Origin: Clarkia xantiana subsp. parviflora
Lineage: Eukaryota > Streptophyta > Magnoliopsida > Myrtales > Onagraceae
NCBI GenBank assembly: GCA_036873135.1
Contig: JAPTYO010000009.1
Coordinates: forward strand, 36,348,756-36,412,755
Length of the DNA: 64,000 nucleotides
Reading direction: 5' to 3'
Part shown: positions 32,401 to 43,946 of the stretch, piece after piece
Position numbering within the stretch: the stretch's first letter is position 1
Layout: every line of letters begins with the position of its first letter
Position numbers and translations under genes: made by a program
Notes under the pieces: model-generated
Database searches by the model: none
What the model was told of the DNA's origin: nothing
The model's input: only the letters and a program-made list of their open reading frames with translations

Positions 32401-35050
32401 AAGCTGTTCGGAGATATGCTAGGGGAAACCATGGAGGCTTACGTGGATGATATGCTGGTGAAGTCCCGACAAGCCGAGGATCATGTGCACAACCTAACCA
32501 TGGCGTTTGATCGGATGAGGCTTCATCAAGTTCGCTTAAACCCTACGAAATGCGCCTTCGGAGTCCACTCAGGAAAATTCTTGGGCTTTATGGTGAGCCA
32601 GAGAGGAATTGAGGTGAATCCCGAGAAGCTGAGGGCGATTGAGGAGATGCAGTCTCCGATAAACCATCGGGAGGTACAAGTGCTGAATGGCCGACTAGCT
32701 GCAATGAATCGCTTCTTGTCCAAAGCCAGCGACCGATCAATGCCGTTTTTTGAAGTCCTGAGGGCCAACAAGAAATTTGAATGGACCGCCAAGTGTGAAG
32801 AGGCGTTCCAAGCACTCAAGCAGCACCTTCGCACCCTCCCGCCGTTGGCGAAACCGGTCCAGGCGAGCCGCTCTACCTTTATTTGGTTGTTTCTGAATTT
32901 GCCATTAGCTCTTTGTTAGTAAAGATTGTCGAGGGTAATCAAGTCCCCGTCTATTATGTAAGCAAGGCGTTTGCCAAGTCTGAATTGAACTATCCTGCCG
33001 TTGAGAAGTACCTCTTTGCGTTGATTATTACTGCTCGGAAGCTAAGGCCTTATTTCCACACACACGAGATCACTATGCTGACGAACCAGCCTTTGAAGCA
33101 TTTTTTAAACCGACCGGATGCGTCGGGGAGATTAGTGAAATGGGCAGTAGAGCTTAGTGAGTTTCGCATACACTTCGCTCCAAGAACAGCCATTAAGGGC
33201 CAGGCATTAGCGGATTTCATAGCAGAATCTACAGCCCCCGATCTAGAAGAAGCGGGCCCTGTAGAGGGGGCAACCATGGAGGTCCCGGCAGAAGAACAAC
33301 CAGAGAGGGCAGAGCAATCAGAACAGCCAAACGAAGAAAATACCTGGGAAATGTACACGGATGGCTCCTCGAGTTCGGATGGATCAGGAGCGAGCTTTTT
33401 GTTGACCATCGGGTGAAGGTGGACCGCTCCGATACGCCTTGGCTTTAACATTTAAGGCCACAAACAACGAAGCAGAATATGAAGCTCTTATCACGGGCCT
33501 GAAAATTGCTAAAGGCACTGGAGTCGATCACTTGAGAGTGAAGTGTGACGCAGCTTTAATCGTAAACCAGGTTCAAGGGCGATATGAAGCGAGGAGTCCG
33601 ATAATGAAGAAATACTTACGCGAGCTTTAAAAGCTTCGATATCGAGGCAATCCCGAGGGAGGAAAACGTAGAGGCAGACGCCCTGAGCAAATTCGCCTTG
33701 GGGGCACCCTTGGAAGAAAATCGGAAGGTGCACTTCTTGGAGAAGGTGATCTTATCGACCATCGACCCGACGCAGGTGTGTACCATTGAGGCAAAATCAG
33801 AAGAGGAGCCCACTTGGATGACCCCAATAGTCGCGTACCTGACTACGGGGGCAGTCCCCGATGATAAAGTAGCAACAGACAGGATACGCCGAATCACGGC
33901 CAATTACGTGATGCTAGACGATCAGCTGTACAAGAAGGGCTGGTTCTCGACTCCGTACTTGAAGTGTGTGGCAGAACCCGATACAGATCGAATCCTGAAG
34001 GAGGTGCATGAAGGGGTCGCGGCTTGTCATGAAGGAGCCCGATCCATTATGAGGAAGGTATTGAACCTGGGCTATTACTGGCCCACGATGAGCAAGGAAG
34101 CAACGGCATTGGTCCGATCCTGCGACGCGTGCCAGAGGTACGCCCCGAGTATCGTGGCTCCGGCCGCTAATCTAACATCCATCAAGAGCTCGTGGCCCTT
34201 CGCACAATGGGGCATCGACTTGGTGGGACCTCTTCCACAAGCACAAGGTCAATGTAAGTATTTGCTTGTAGCAATCTATTATTTTTCGAAATGGATAGAG
34301 CCGAAGGCATTGGCCAGAACGACGGGGAACCAGATCGTCAAGTTCCTCCAGACCCACATTGTGTCCAGATACGGGATTCCTAAGGTGGTGATCAGCGACA
34401 ATGGCCCACCGTTTAACGGCTCTCAGGTGAGGGAGTATCTGGAGGAGTTGAACATCGAGCATCGGACCGCTTCCGTACGCCACGCTCAGACTAATGGCCA
34501 GGTGGAATCAGCCAACAAAATCGTGATGGATGGCCTGAAGAAGAGGGTCTATGCCTTGAAGGGCAAGTGGCTGAATGAACTGGAAAACGTGTTTTGGGCT
34601 GTTAGAACGACACCCAAACGATCAACGGGGGAGACTCAGTTTGGCCTCGTTTACGGCACGGAGGCTGACGCCCCCGTGGAGGTAGCTGTGGCGTCCCATC
34701 AGATGAGATATTACGAGCCTCTGACGAATGATGAGATGAGACGCCTGGACTTGGACTTGCTTGAAGAGAAGAGGCGGGAAGCCGATGAAGTCCAAGCTCG
34801 AATGCGTTTGGCGACGGCCAGGTACTATAATCGGCGAGTGAAGTCCCGACAGTTCTTCGTCGGGGAGCTGGTTTGGCGTCGCAACGAGTTCACCCTTTTG
34901 GATCGAATCAACAAGATGTCACCAAAATGGGAAGGACCTTATAAGGTCGTGGGGATGCCAGCTCCAAATGCGTACAAGTTGGAAGACCTCGATGGCAGAA
35001 TGTTAAAGCATTCTTTTAGTGGCGAACACTTGAAGAAACACCATGCTTGA
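29467..35050 (+). pseudogene. Gag-pol polyprotein of B, broken
   Basis: One frame runs from ATG 29467 through gag, the CHHC knuckle (about 30865-30910), the Arg-Ser tract, protease (LIDGGSS about 31335), RT (YVDD about 32440) and the RNase H start to about 32859. A single TAG (29752-29754, TTG to TAG) lies in gag. Further breaks are a lost base near 32859 (GGTTCCAGG to GGTCCAGG), two lost bases near 33405 in the second RNase H, and a deletion of about 20 bp near 33625. Integrase is continuous from about 33650 to the stop at 35050 (HHCC, DDE, GEHLKKHHA), with an Asp to Tyr change in AIYYFSKW. Gag and pol share one frame with no stop or shift between them, so they would be made as one precursor cut by the protease. 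Confidence 0.93.
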
Positions 35051-35460
35051 AGAAAGTCGCCTTAAGTGGTGCCCGATAAAGTCGCCTTAAGTGGTGCCCG
35101 ATGTAAAATCGCCTTAAGTGGTGTATGCTGTTTATCGTTTAATTCGATGTAAGCCAATTTTGTGCCGTCAATAAATAAAGAGGTTGCTTCCAATCAGAGT
35201 TATCCTTAGATTTATGCTAAGTGTCATAGTCGCCTTGAGTGGTGCACGAGAAAAGTCTCCTTGAGTGGTGCACGAGAAAAGTCGCCTTGAGTGGTGCACG
35301 AGAAAAGTCGCCTTGTGTGGTGCACGATATTAAGTCGTCTTAAGTGATGCGTGATTCTTAGATTTACTCTAAGTAATAATTAAGTCATCTTAAGTGATGC
35401 ACGGAACTAAGTCGCCTTAAGTGGTGCGCAGGATTAAGTCGCCTTAAGTGGTGCAAATTA
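35047..35460. repeat. Tandem array of B
   Basis: About ten diverged copies of AAGTCGCCTTAAGTGGTGC plus a short spacer, starting right after the pol stop, with a non-repeat gap (35130-35225) holding AATAAA (35172). Fewer and more irregular units than in A or F. Confidence 0.9.
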
Positions 35461-35638
35461 TTAAATCGTCAGGAAGGACGTACGAAAATGTCTTAAGTGT
35501 CGAAGATCGACCCAGGCAAGTATAAAGCCACTTGAAGAAATGTATCAAGAAAATCGGAACTGAGAAAGTCTGATAGTTGATAAGGGCTCAAAGGCCCGAC
35601 AATGACAAAAAAGGAGAAGATACAAGGACTCTAAAGAT
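35461..35638. other. B: spacer between array and antisense gene
   Basis: Collinear with F 61216-61377. Holds the 3' flank of the antisense gene. No other feature is seen. Confidence 0.5.
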
Positions 35639-37474
35639 AAACGTTCAAGCTTGGTCCTTGTCGGCAGCATCGGCAGCAGCTGGGTTCGCGGAGTCGGTAG
35701 CAGAAGGATCCACAGGGTTGGCCTCGGGAGGATCGACTATCGGGGCGTCTGCACTTGGAAGCTCAGAGACGTCTTCGACTATTACGGGGGTAATCCCCCC
35801 ATCACTCTCCTCGGAAAGAGCGAAATACTTCTTCGCAAAGGGAGCGAGGGAAGGAGACTTGTCAAAGTTGATGGCGTCCCCATACTCCAGGTGAAGCTCC
35901 TCAACCGCGTTGAAAAGAGTGTTCTCCACCTCCACGCCGAAGAACTTCATAGCGTCGGCCTGGAAGTCCCCGGACCTCCGATAGTCCTCCCGGTCCTTTA
36001 CCTCCGCCTCGGCCAGCTGCGCAGGAAAGCCCGCGATTTGCTCCTCCAGAGCCTTCTTCTCGAGGATCAGTTTGTCCTCAGCAGCCTTCTTCTCCTGGAC
36101 CAGTTTGTCCACAGCCGCTTGCCGCTCCTGCCGCTCTTGCCTCAAGAGCCCCTCGAAGTCCCCGACCTGCTTCTGGAGGTCCCGAACCTTCTGATCAAGG
36201 ACAGCCTGCTCCTTAACAAGCTTTCCCCGCGATAGTGGTAATAGCCCGCCTTCAAGACATGAGGAGTTTCGCCTCGAAGGATTCGTTTGACGTCAGCGAT
36301 ACGGGCCTCCTTGGTCGAAGAAATCAAATCCTTCGCGACCATCCTCTTGTATGATTTAATAGCAAGTCGGAGCTTTTTACCTTCTTCAGCATTCTGGACG
36401 TCGAAGAGCTGGTCCAGATCCACCCGCTTCCGCTTGGGCTGCTCCGCGGAAGGAGACTCCGACTGAGCAGCGGCCTTCTTTGCGGATTTCCTCTTCCGCG
36501 AGGGGCGGACAGCATCAGTCTCCCCCTGCTTAAGGAACAGATCGGTCAGCACAGATACCTTCTTGGCTGCAAACAGTAAACGAAGAAGAGTTAGAAGTTT
36601 ACCCAAGGGACCATATTAGAAGGGCCGTCGAAGAGCTGCCCCCCAGAGATAATATCGAGGAGTCGGATCCCGGCGTTCACCAGGTCCCGCTCCACGAGGG
36701 AATTGGCGTCGAGGGGAGTATAGGACTCCCCCCATCGATAAAGCTGGATAAGTTGAAGGGTTTCGAAATCTTCGTCGGTATAGGTGTGGAAGGCAGGCGG
36801 GGAATCTGCCGTCACCTCCCATCGCGGCCATGGGATCGAAGAGTGCCGGATGAAGAAGTAGCTCCTCTTCCAGCCACTGTTGTCAGACCCCATGTCAACC
36901 AGGAGTCCCCGACCCTTGACCACCTTCCAGGTGTCACTGGTCCAGTTGCATCGTCCAAGTTGTGCCTTACTCCACTTTGGCATCCGGGGGTAGAAGGCAC
37001 AGACCCCCGCCTCGTTGCACTTCATCCCGTAGAAGGTCCTGAAGAGCTGGAAGGCGTTCCATAGACGGATGGCATGGGGGGAGAAGGTAGCTGGATGCGT
37101 TTTGTAATGCTGGCACATCTCGACCAGATTACCACAGAAGGGGAATCTAATCCCCGCTGATATTTGTCCCGTAGAGACAAATACCTCCCCTTTTTGGGGA
37201 CGAGTAACCTCAAGGCTACCCGAGGGGCGAGGCCAAGGATACGGGAAACGGGGTTCCCAGGTAGAAGTGATACAGCCCTCTCGGAGGGCTGCATCATAAG
37301 CAGTATTGGAGATCTCATTCAGAGCATAATCAAAATTAAAAGGTTTTCTCCCCTCAGAGCTGGACCCGCTGTTTGAAAAGCAACAATTGCAAGAAAAACA
37401 CAGTGGGATTCTCGAAAAGCTATAAACAAGGAAAAGACGAACAAGCAATGAAGGAAAGATCCTTACCAGACATG
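35639..37474 (-). pseudogene. Antisense gene (aORF) of B, internally deleted
   Basis: Exon 1 starts at 37474 (ATGTCTG) before GTAAGG. Exon 2 (about 37372-36606) encodes the Transposase_28-like domain (KPFNFDYALNEI, GIRFPFCGNLVEMCQHY, IPWPRWEV, LFDGPSNM). The intron acceptor is TTTCAA where A and F have TTTCAG, so normal splicing is probably lost. Exon 3 (about 36568-36235) has a basic RKRKSAKKAA segment. About 1.1 kb present in F is then missing: exon 3 joins the last exon at a shared CGCGGG, shifting the frame. The last exon (36235-35639) is a Lys/Glu-rich coiled coil ending ADAADKDQA. Confidence 0.8.
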
Positions 37475-37634
37475 ATGAAGTAGAAGTTGAGGAAATGAAC
37501 GGGACGTCGCCGGAAAGATGATCGGAGAAACTCCAAGGCCTTCGGAATTACAGAGCTTGAACTCACAGAGAAATGGCAGAGAGCTTTTGAGAATTCAGAA
37601 ACGGTAAAAATTAAACTGTGCCCGTGGCTAGGGT

Positions 37635-37641
37635 TTTATAG
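37635..37641 (-). promoter_or_regulatory. TATA box of B's antisense gene
   Basis: TATAAAA on the minus strand about 160 bp before the ATG at 37474, matching A 20191-20197. Confidence 0.6.
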
Positions 37642-38024
37642 GTGAAGAAGACAGTTGAGGGGACACTTCGATCTGAGTCGTCGAAGTCGAAGAGTCTTAA
37701 TCTGGACCGTTGAGATGAAACGTGCAGAAGGACAACAGACGTAATGATGAAACGGCCTGAAAAGCACTTTTTCAGAAAAGAGCAGGCGCGAAAAATCAGG
37801 CACGAGGGCCGAAAACGTCGCTTCACTATCTACTGCATTTAATGAACTGAGGAATCGAGGAGACCCCTGGGATTTGGCAGTTACCCACAAAACACTGAGG
37901 AAACGTGAAGGAAAAGATTAGTACTGAATGACCACATCAAGGGAAAGATCCCCGATTTCAATATCGGGAGGTCGGGAGTTGGAAGACACGACGAACTAAA
38001 AGTCCCTCATGTCTTGGGGGCAAA
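37642..38024 (-). other. B: antisense-gene upstream region and polypurine tract
   Basis: Collinear with A 19808-20190. It ends on the plus strand with GTCTTGGGGGCAAA before the 3' LTR. No gene is seen. Confidence 0.6.
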
Positions 38025-38702
38025 TGATGGGTTCGACTACAGCCGTCAGGCCCTTTAACGGTGAGGAAACGGCAAACAGGCCCACCAGGCCCCAAATGAA
38101 GGTCAAGATGACCTAGGAGAAGGGTCCCGACGAAGGGAGTCCCGATGATGAAAGGTCCCGACGGAGTCGGTCCCGACAGATGAGCTGGAAGCTCCCGATG
38201 AGAAGCCTTTAAGTAGGCCCCGATGACGAATCCCTGAGAACGATTGGCCCTGTCACGATGACAAGGGGCCCCGAGCGGTGACACAATGAGATAACTCTGG
38301 AGTCCCGGACGGGAGTCGGGACTCGTTACCAGAGGATAAGGCCAAGATACGCGGGGCGTGGCCGAGATACGCGGAACGTGGTTAAGATACACGGAGCGTG
38401 GCCAAGATACGCGGGGCTTGGCCGAGATAAGCGAGATCATGGCCTAGATAGGCGGGATCACATCCGAGATACGCGAGATACGGGCTAACCACCCCAACGG
38501 TTCACCAGATACCTGAGGCATTTTAGGTTGAATTACATACCCTTTGAGATTATTGCTTGCCAGTTCGTATTGGGCACTCATTTAAGCATCGGAGAAGGAT
38601 TCTGGGTCACCGCCCGGTCTATCCCCTCTTGCAGGATTGCGTGGAGCAAAGGAGCTAGGATTGCCGTCAAAGTCCGTACCGGAGTTCCACCGTGATCCAA
38701 CA
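38025..38702 (+). repeat. 3' LTR of B, TATA deleted
   Basis: 678 bp, partner of 28713-29430. It lacks a 40-bp stretch after CCTGAGGCA that in the 5' LTR holds the TATA box. Confidence 0.96.
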
Positions 38703-38707
38703 TCCTA

Positions 38708-39624
38708 CATCTAAAATCTTTGAGTAAAATCAAAATTCCATTAAAATATATTGATTGCGTAGTTCTAAGAACAAACAGGCTATAAATCTTATTTTATTAT
38801 TAAGTACTCCATTGAATGAAATCATCTGTAATGATGATCATGTGCGAAACCGATTGGATTAAATTGAATTAAATTCAGAAATGAAACGATTCAACCTAGG
38901 TTTAAAACTACGGTGAAATGTGCTACGTGCAAGTAGACCTCGATAGACGGAACACATCGTTTCAAAATATGAATTTAATGATGAAGTGTCTGAATGATCA
39001 TGTGCTGAATTTTCGTTCGCATTCCCTTGAAAACAACTTATTGATACCATTTACATCGGTACAAAGTAGGCTTCAGAAGCTACCATGACCTTGTAAAAGT
39101 ATCAACTGACGCATAGGGTGACAACCCAAAATGCTCAGTTCAGAGATGGGATAAAATCTCTGAGATAAGTTTGCAAACGAAGAAGGATGAAGTCGGTTAA
39201 ACGATTTTCCTTCCATACGCCTTGAACGATAATTCAGGCTAGGCATTCAAATCAATTAAAACACATTTCAAGAAGCACAGTTCAAGAACATAATGTTAGA
39301 GTTACTCAATCAGGTGTTCCCTGAGGGATGAAAAAGATGACTCACATGTACGTAAACTGTGTTCCAATAAAATCGGTAAGACACGCTGCCATAAAAGCTA
39401 AAGAATGATAATGAGTTAAATAATATCATCTAGCGACATTCAATTGCGCATTAAACGCGCATTTAGGACAAGAGTATGATTCATACTCTTAGAAAATGCA
39501 TGTTTAAAGCTTTTTGAACATGGTGTCGTGGTCGAACATGAAGACATTACATCACTTGAGGACAATTTTCAAATGCATGGACAGTTTTAAAATGGTATAG
39601 TCTTGATCAAACAAGAGCAGTAAC
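38708..39624 (+). other. H middle region, no identifiable gene
   Basis: In an intact copia element this position would hold protease and integrase. I see no open frame, no HHCC finger and no DDE block. It is AT-rich and stop-ridden. Either it has decayed past recognition or H lost this part. Confidence 0.5.
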
Positions 39625-41119
39625 ACTTACATTCAGGTCCCACTTAATTCGAGTGGGAGAGATTTGAACCGGCAACTCAAGTGAATGACATGGTAAATGA
39701 GAATGGAAACATTTTCATAGTAAATCCCGTTGGAGGAATAAACCCTACCACATGAGATCACTGTTGCCGCAGAGACGGATCAAGTAGAACCTGATATTCA
39801 TATTGCTAAACCATAAATGCCGCAACTACCTAAACTACCCATTGTTTCCAGTGGGAGTGATCCGACCAAACTTGGTTCCAAATCCTAGTGATCAAGGAAT
39901 TAATCTCGGAAGTGAAACCCCGAGACCGAGAGGTTGTCAAAGGAAAAATTGTTGGTCAAGGTTCAAGAACTGCTCTAGTTCCCGAAGGAAACAATGCTCC
40001 GATAATAAGCATTGTTCCGAGTGGGAGAATTGTTCCCAATAGAAATAATGCTACGATAAGAATCATTATTCCGATTGAGAGAAATGATCAGGATTAATCA
40101 AGCCTAGACGAAAGTCAAAGGCATCGAACCCATCGAGTAGGGTGGAAACATAACTCTAACAACTGTTGGCAAGCATTGGAAATACCTCGAGTGGAGAAAT
40201 GGAGGAAAATAATAAAAGAGAGAGATAGCCTTAAATGAAAGTCATAATAGGCTATAGTTGATTTGCTTGATAACCACAGAGGCACAAGGATAAGGTGAGT
40301 CCTAAAATAAGGCTCACCACTGATGGAAAAGGTCGGGAGGTGCGAAACCCGACTTGTTGCGAAAGGATATACCCAATTTCATGGAGTTGACTTTAATAAA
40401 ACAAACTCACCGAATATGCGTAAAACCACGGTTAGGGCCAGTCATGGTCCTGGTCACAAGTCTCGATATCGAGCTGCACCAAATAGATGTTAAAGACCGC
40501 ATTCCTCCACGAAAACCTGGAGGTAGAGATCTACATGAAGCAACTGGAGGGTTTCATTACTCCTGGTAACAAACGTAAAGTTTGTAAACTTCAAAGGTCC
40601 ATCTACGGTCTTAAACAGTCATCTCGGTAATGGTACCGTTGATTCCACGAGGAAATCGTAGGAAACGGATTCGTGAATCTTCACGAGGATCCGTGCGTGT
40701 ATTATAAGACCTTCGGGTCTAAGTATGTCATCTTAATCTTATACGTGGACGACATACACAATGCTGCAAACGGTACGAGTTTTATGAACAAGTCAAAGTC
40801 ATGGTTGGCATCTGTATTTGAGATGAAAGACATGGGAGAAGCCACGTACATCTTGGGCATTAAATTTGCTAGAGATCGGGCTACCCGGAAACTGTGCCGG
40901 TCTCAAAGAGCTTATATCAACAAACTGTTGAAAAGATTCAGATTACAGGATGCCAAACCTGTGGATACGCCAGTGGTGTTTGGGTGCGCACTGTCAAAAA
41001 TTGACGGCCCCAAGAACCTGGCAGAGCGTGAACATATGAAGGGTGCGGAGTATTTAAGCATGGTCGGTAGTTTGATGTATGCCATGCAATGCAACCGTCC
41101 GGATATCTGTTACGCCGTG
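39625..41119 (+). pseudogene. Ty1-copia linker and RT of H, broken
   Basis: Collinear with G 1-1390. The linker (about 39660-40100) has repeated VPSG-like peptides. RT blocks appear in several frames: the LDIELHQIDVK region near 40470, then a 150-codon frame from 40673 with LYVDD (about 40740), EMKDMGEATYILGI and AEYLSMVGSLMYAM. C cut it just after DICYA (TSD CCGTG, 41115-41119). Stops and frameshifts before 40670 make it nonfunctional. Confidence 0.9.
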
Positions 41120-41894
41120 TGTTAAGACGTGTTCTTTGGATTGGTGAGTTTATGATCCAAGTGACACCTCTTTCGGGTATTTCGCTCTTTTCCTTGATCC
41201 GCTTAGCTTGATTCTCTGATCGTTAGATCCACTCCTTGTAGACTTGCATAAGGGGCAGTACTAAGCACGAAGAGAAGGGTGGTGCTCAGTGAACCCTCTC
41301 CGATGACTAAATGAGTTCCGGTTCTAGAGAGAGAAAATACTAGAGAGAGGACAGAGCTAAACATGCAAAGATGTAAACTTGTCCCAATGAATAGAACTTG
41401 CGATGTATATATAGGCTACGAGGGGATTAAGGTGGCTTAATGACGCCGTTAATCCCTAAACGTACTTTATTAACATATAACAGCAAGATTAAAACCTTTA
41501 AATACACGAAGAGGCGGGTGAAAAAGTCTAAGTATGAGTCGGGTGAAATATATGTCGGGATCCTCGGGGTCGAGCGAAGAATTCGACCTCTAAGGCCTAG
41601 GGTCGGGTAAGTTTGCCCGACCCCTCTTGGGAGGGGTGGGTGAACTGACCCATTCCCTCCTAGGGGAGATCGGGTGAGGCCACCCGATCCCTCCTAGGAG
41701 GGATCGGGCCGGTTAGCTCGATCTCACCTAGGCGAGACCAACGGACCTGTCTGGACGATTATTTTGCCTCGTCCAGGCCGTTCGCGTTGCGAGCGAAGTG
41801 TTCGGGTCCAAGTTTTGATTTACAATCGTAAGTAGGGCGACCGAAATAAGACAATCCGAAGGGAGACGGGTTCAAATGGGACGTATATCCATCA
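41120..41894 (-). repeat. 3' LTR of C
   Basis: 775 bp, TGTTAAGACG...TCCATCA on the plus strand, partner of 49676-50451. Contains palindromic blocks around 41640-41740. Confidence 0.96.
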
Positions 41895-42428
41895 CATGCC
41901 CCCGAGTCAACCAATGGCTTAACCCTTGATTGACTCTATTTTATGATGGGATGACACGCACAATTTGAAACCGTGTTATTACTTCTTGACGAATCATTTG
42001 CTTGTCTGTAGGCGCCTTTCCCGGACCTTATCCTCAGTTTCTCAAAATAGAGGCAAAAACAAACGTTAGGGAAAACTGGGTCGCATCTATACGCGTATCC
42101 AACAAATGTGGATATAAAGATCTGATCTTCTTTTATATGCATTTTATAGACATGTACATGCGTGGGGATGTAATGCAATCATGAGTACGGACTATTGCAG
42201 GGTGAGTCCTATCTCATTTAAAAATTATATAGAACGGATCCCAAAAATTTCTAAGTATGGGAAAATGAGATGTATGTCTAAAGGTGTTAACTTGAGTAAA
42301 GGATTTTCTTCACCCTAGTTAAGAAAAAGTAAAGGTTTCGATCCTTAATTTCGATCCTTGGATTTTTTTTCATTTTTGATTTGAATGGTGTAGATTCAGA
42401 GGTTCCAAAAAACCCTAATTTCCTCTAC
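41895..42428 (+). other. C noncoding tail and polypurine tract
   Basis: ACATGCCCCCGAGTC at the LTR edge is the minus-strand polypurine tract. The rest is AT-rich, homologous to D 14441-14985. No gene. Confidence 0.65.
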
Positions 42429-42435
42429 TATAAAA
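42429..42435 (+). promoter_or_regulatory. Putative TATA box of C's antisense gene
   Basis: TATAAAA, about 65 bp before an ATG (42500) whose short exon ends at GCAAG/GTACGT, a donor-like site. Confidence 0.5.
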
Positions 42436-42499
42436 GGGAATAGGTGCATACCTCATTTTCATTGTCTTTATCCTTCTTTCTTTCGGTGGTCAAACTTTT

Positions 42500-43946
42500 A
42501 TGGGCGCGTGCCACGGCAAGGTACGTAGATTGCTTTTGTTGTAACAGATTTATTTCTTTTGATCCGTTCTAGGTTCTCATCTTCCTCTTGACTGCCTTGT
42601 TTGTGATTTTCATCCCTTGACTTTTGTGGTTTCATGGTGATGGGACCACGATTAGCCTTCATCCCTGCCGATCTGCTTTTGCCTCTTTCATGTTTGAGTT
42701 TCTTGCTTAAGTGTGATAGGGTTTTCTTCTTGGGTGCCTGCCCCCTGCTCTTGGCCGTCCTCTCATTTTTTTTAAGGGGAATGAGTCAATTGCTTTTTTA
42801 TCTTACTCGTATAACACCCTTCTCATCATTTTTTAGCTAAGGTGTATTCTTGCAGCTGGTGAATCTTCTAAGCCCTTGACGAGGAGTAAGAGACCGATGC
42901 GGGAGGGGGTACTTGGCTCCGGGACCGGACCCTCGATTGTCAAGAAACCCCCCTTCTTATAGTGTGAGGATTCAACCCGAGGATGAAGGTGGGGTTAATG
43001 CTGGTGTTGTAATGTCGTCTTCTCTCCTTGTCCATGCCCCCGAATCATGGGTGCGGATACCGGTCGTCCCGGCTTCTTCTTTTGTAAGGTTTTGGAATGT
43101 GTATCTCGTTAATATGTGATTTGATTAACTTAGTATTATCCATTGTAGGTAGAATCCGACTTCCGTTGCTGAGCCGGAGGGACTTAACTCGCCCTTCCTA
43201 CGATGAGATTGTTGGTTCTGAGTGGGCTCCTTATTCTGAGTGTGGGTGTCGTTTTGATAATCAATCGTCTTTGCTTACTCCCGAAGTTGGAGTTCAGGTA
43301 TTACAGTCTGCTGTTCCCCCTGGTGATCGTGTATCCTCCCACGGTGGGCCGGAGGGGGTTCAAAATTTAGTACATGAAGCACTATCTAGTTATGCCCCCG
43401 TATTCCTCTTCTGTCCTTGTTTTCTCTTTAATTTTTGTTTTCCATCTTTGTTATTACTACACCTAGCCTTTGCATCAGGGTGTTGCTGATATCATCAACT
43501 TATCCTCACTTGTTGTTGGTCTTGCGGAAGAGAGGAAGGCTCATGAAGATGCCTATGTTTCTCTTAGTTCTGAACCCATTAGTTGTTTGGAGCATGGTCA
43601 CATCTCGGACTTGGAGTGTCGTGACCTACAGGATCGCGTTGCTCTTCTTGAAGCTGAGGTTGTCATTTTGAAACAGAAAGCTGCGTGTGATAGGGTGTTG
43701 CGGGTTGCTGAGTTGGCATCACTTGAGGAAGTGTTTCGTATGGAGGAAAAAGAGCACGCTATTGTTGAATATAAGAGTTCGTCCTCCTACCAGGCTGCTA
43801 TTGATGTTCGGTGTTCTATGGTTAAGCGTCTTTCCCTAAAGGTGATCCTTGAGCGGATGTATGTGGTAGCTCCTGATTTCCCGTTTTCTCAGCTTGGTGA
43901 TGTGTCCGACTTTGCGGTTAGATATGTAGCTAAGTTGAAGAAATAG
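42500..43946 (+). pseudogene. Antisense gene (aORF) of C, lacking the N-terminal domain
   Basis: A possible first exon is 42500-42520. A KR-rich block (about 42860-42960) follows a TTGCAG acceptor-like site. The block 43145-43400 (LTRPSYDEIVGSEWAPYS, TPEVGVQVLQSAVPPGDR) matches D 12140-11880. The last block (43478-43946) is a coiled coil (LAEERKAHEDAYVSL, LQDRVALLEAEVVILKQKA) ending YVAKLKK. The Transposase_28-like part seen in D is absent. Exon phases do not all fit, so a complete product is doubtful. Confidence 0.65.

Larger units (their letters stand above)
28713..38702 (+). mobile_element. Ty3-gypsy (Tat-type) retrotransposon B, family 1, complete
   Basis: 9,990 bp, flanked by TCCTA (28708-28712 and 38703-38707). 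Order: 5' LTR, primer binding site, gag-pol in one frame (with lesions), a tandem array, an antisense gene (minus strand), polypurine tract GTCTTGGGGGCAAA, and 3' LTR. The LTRs differ at about 13 positions by eye plus one 40-bp deletion, the lowest divergence of the pairs I compared. Confidence 0.97.
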
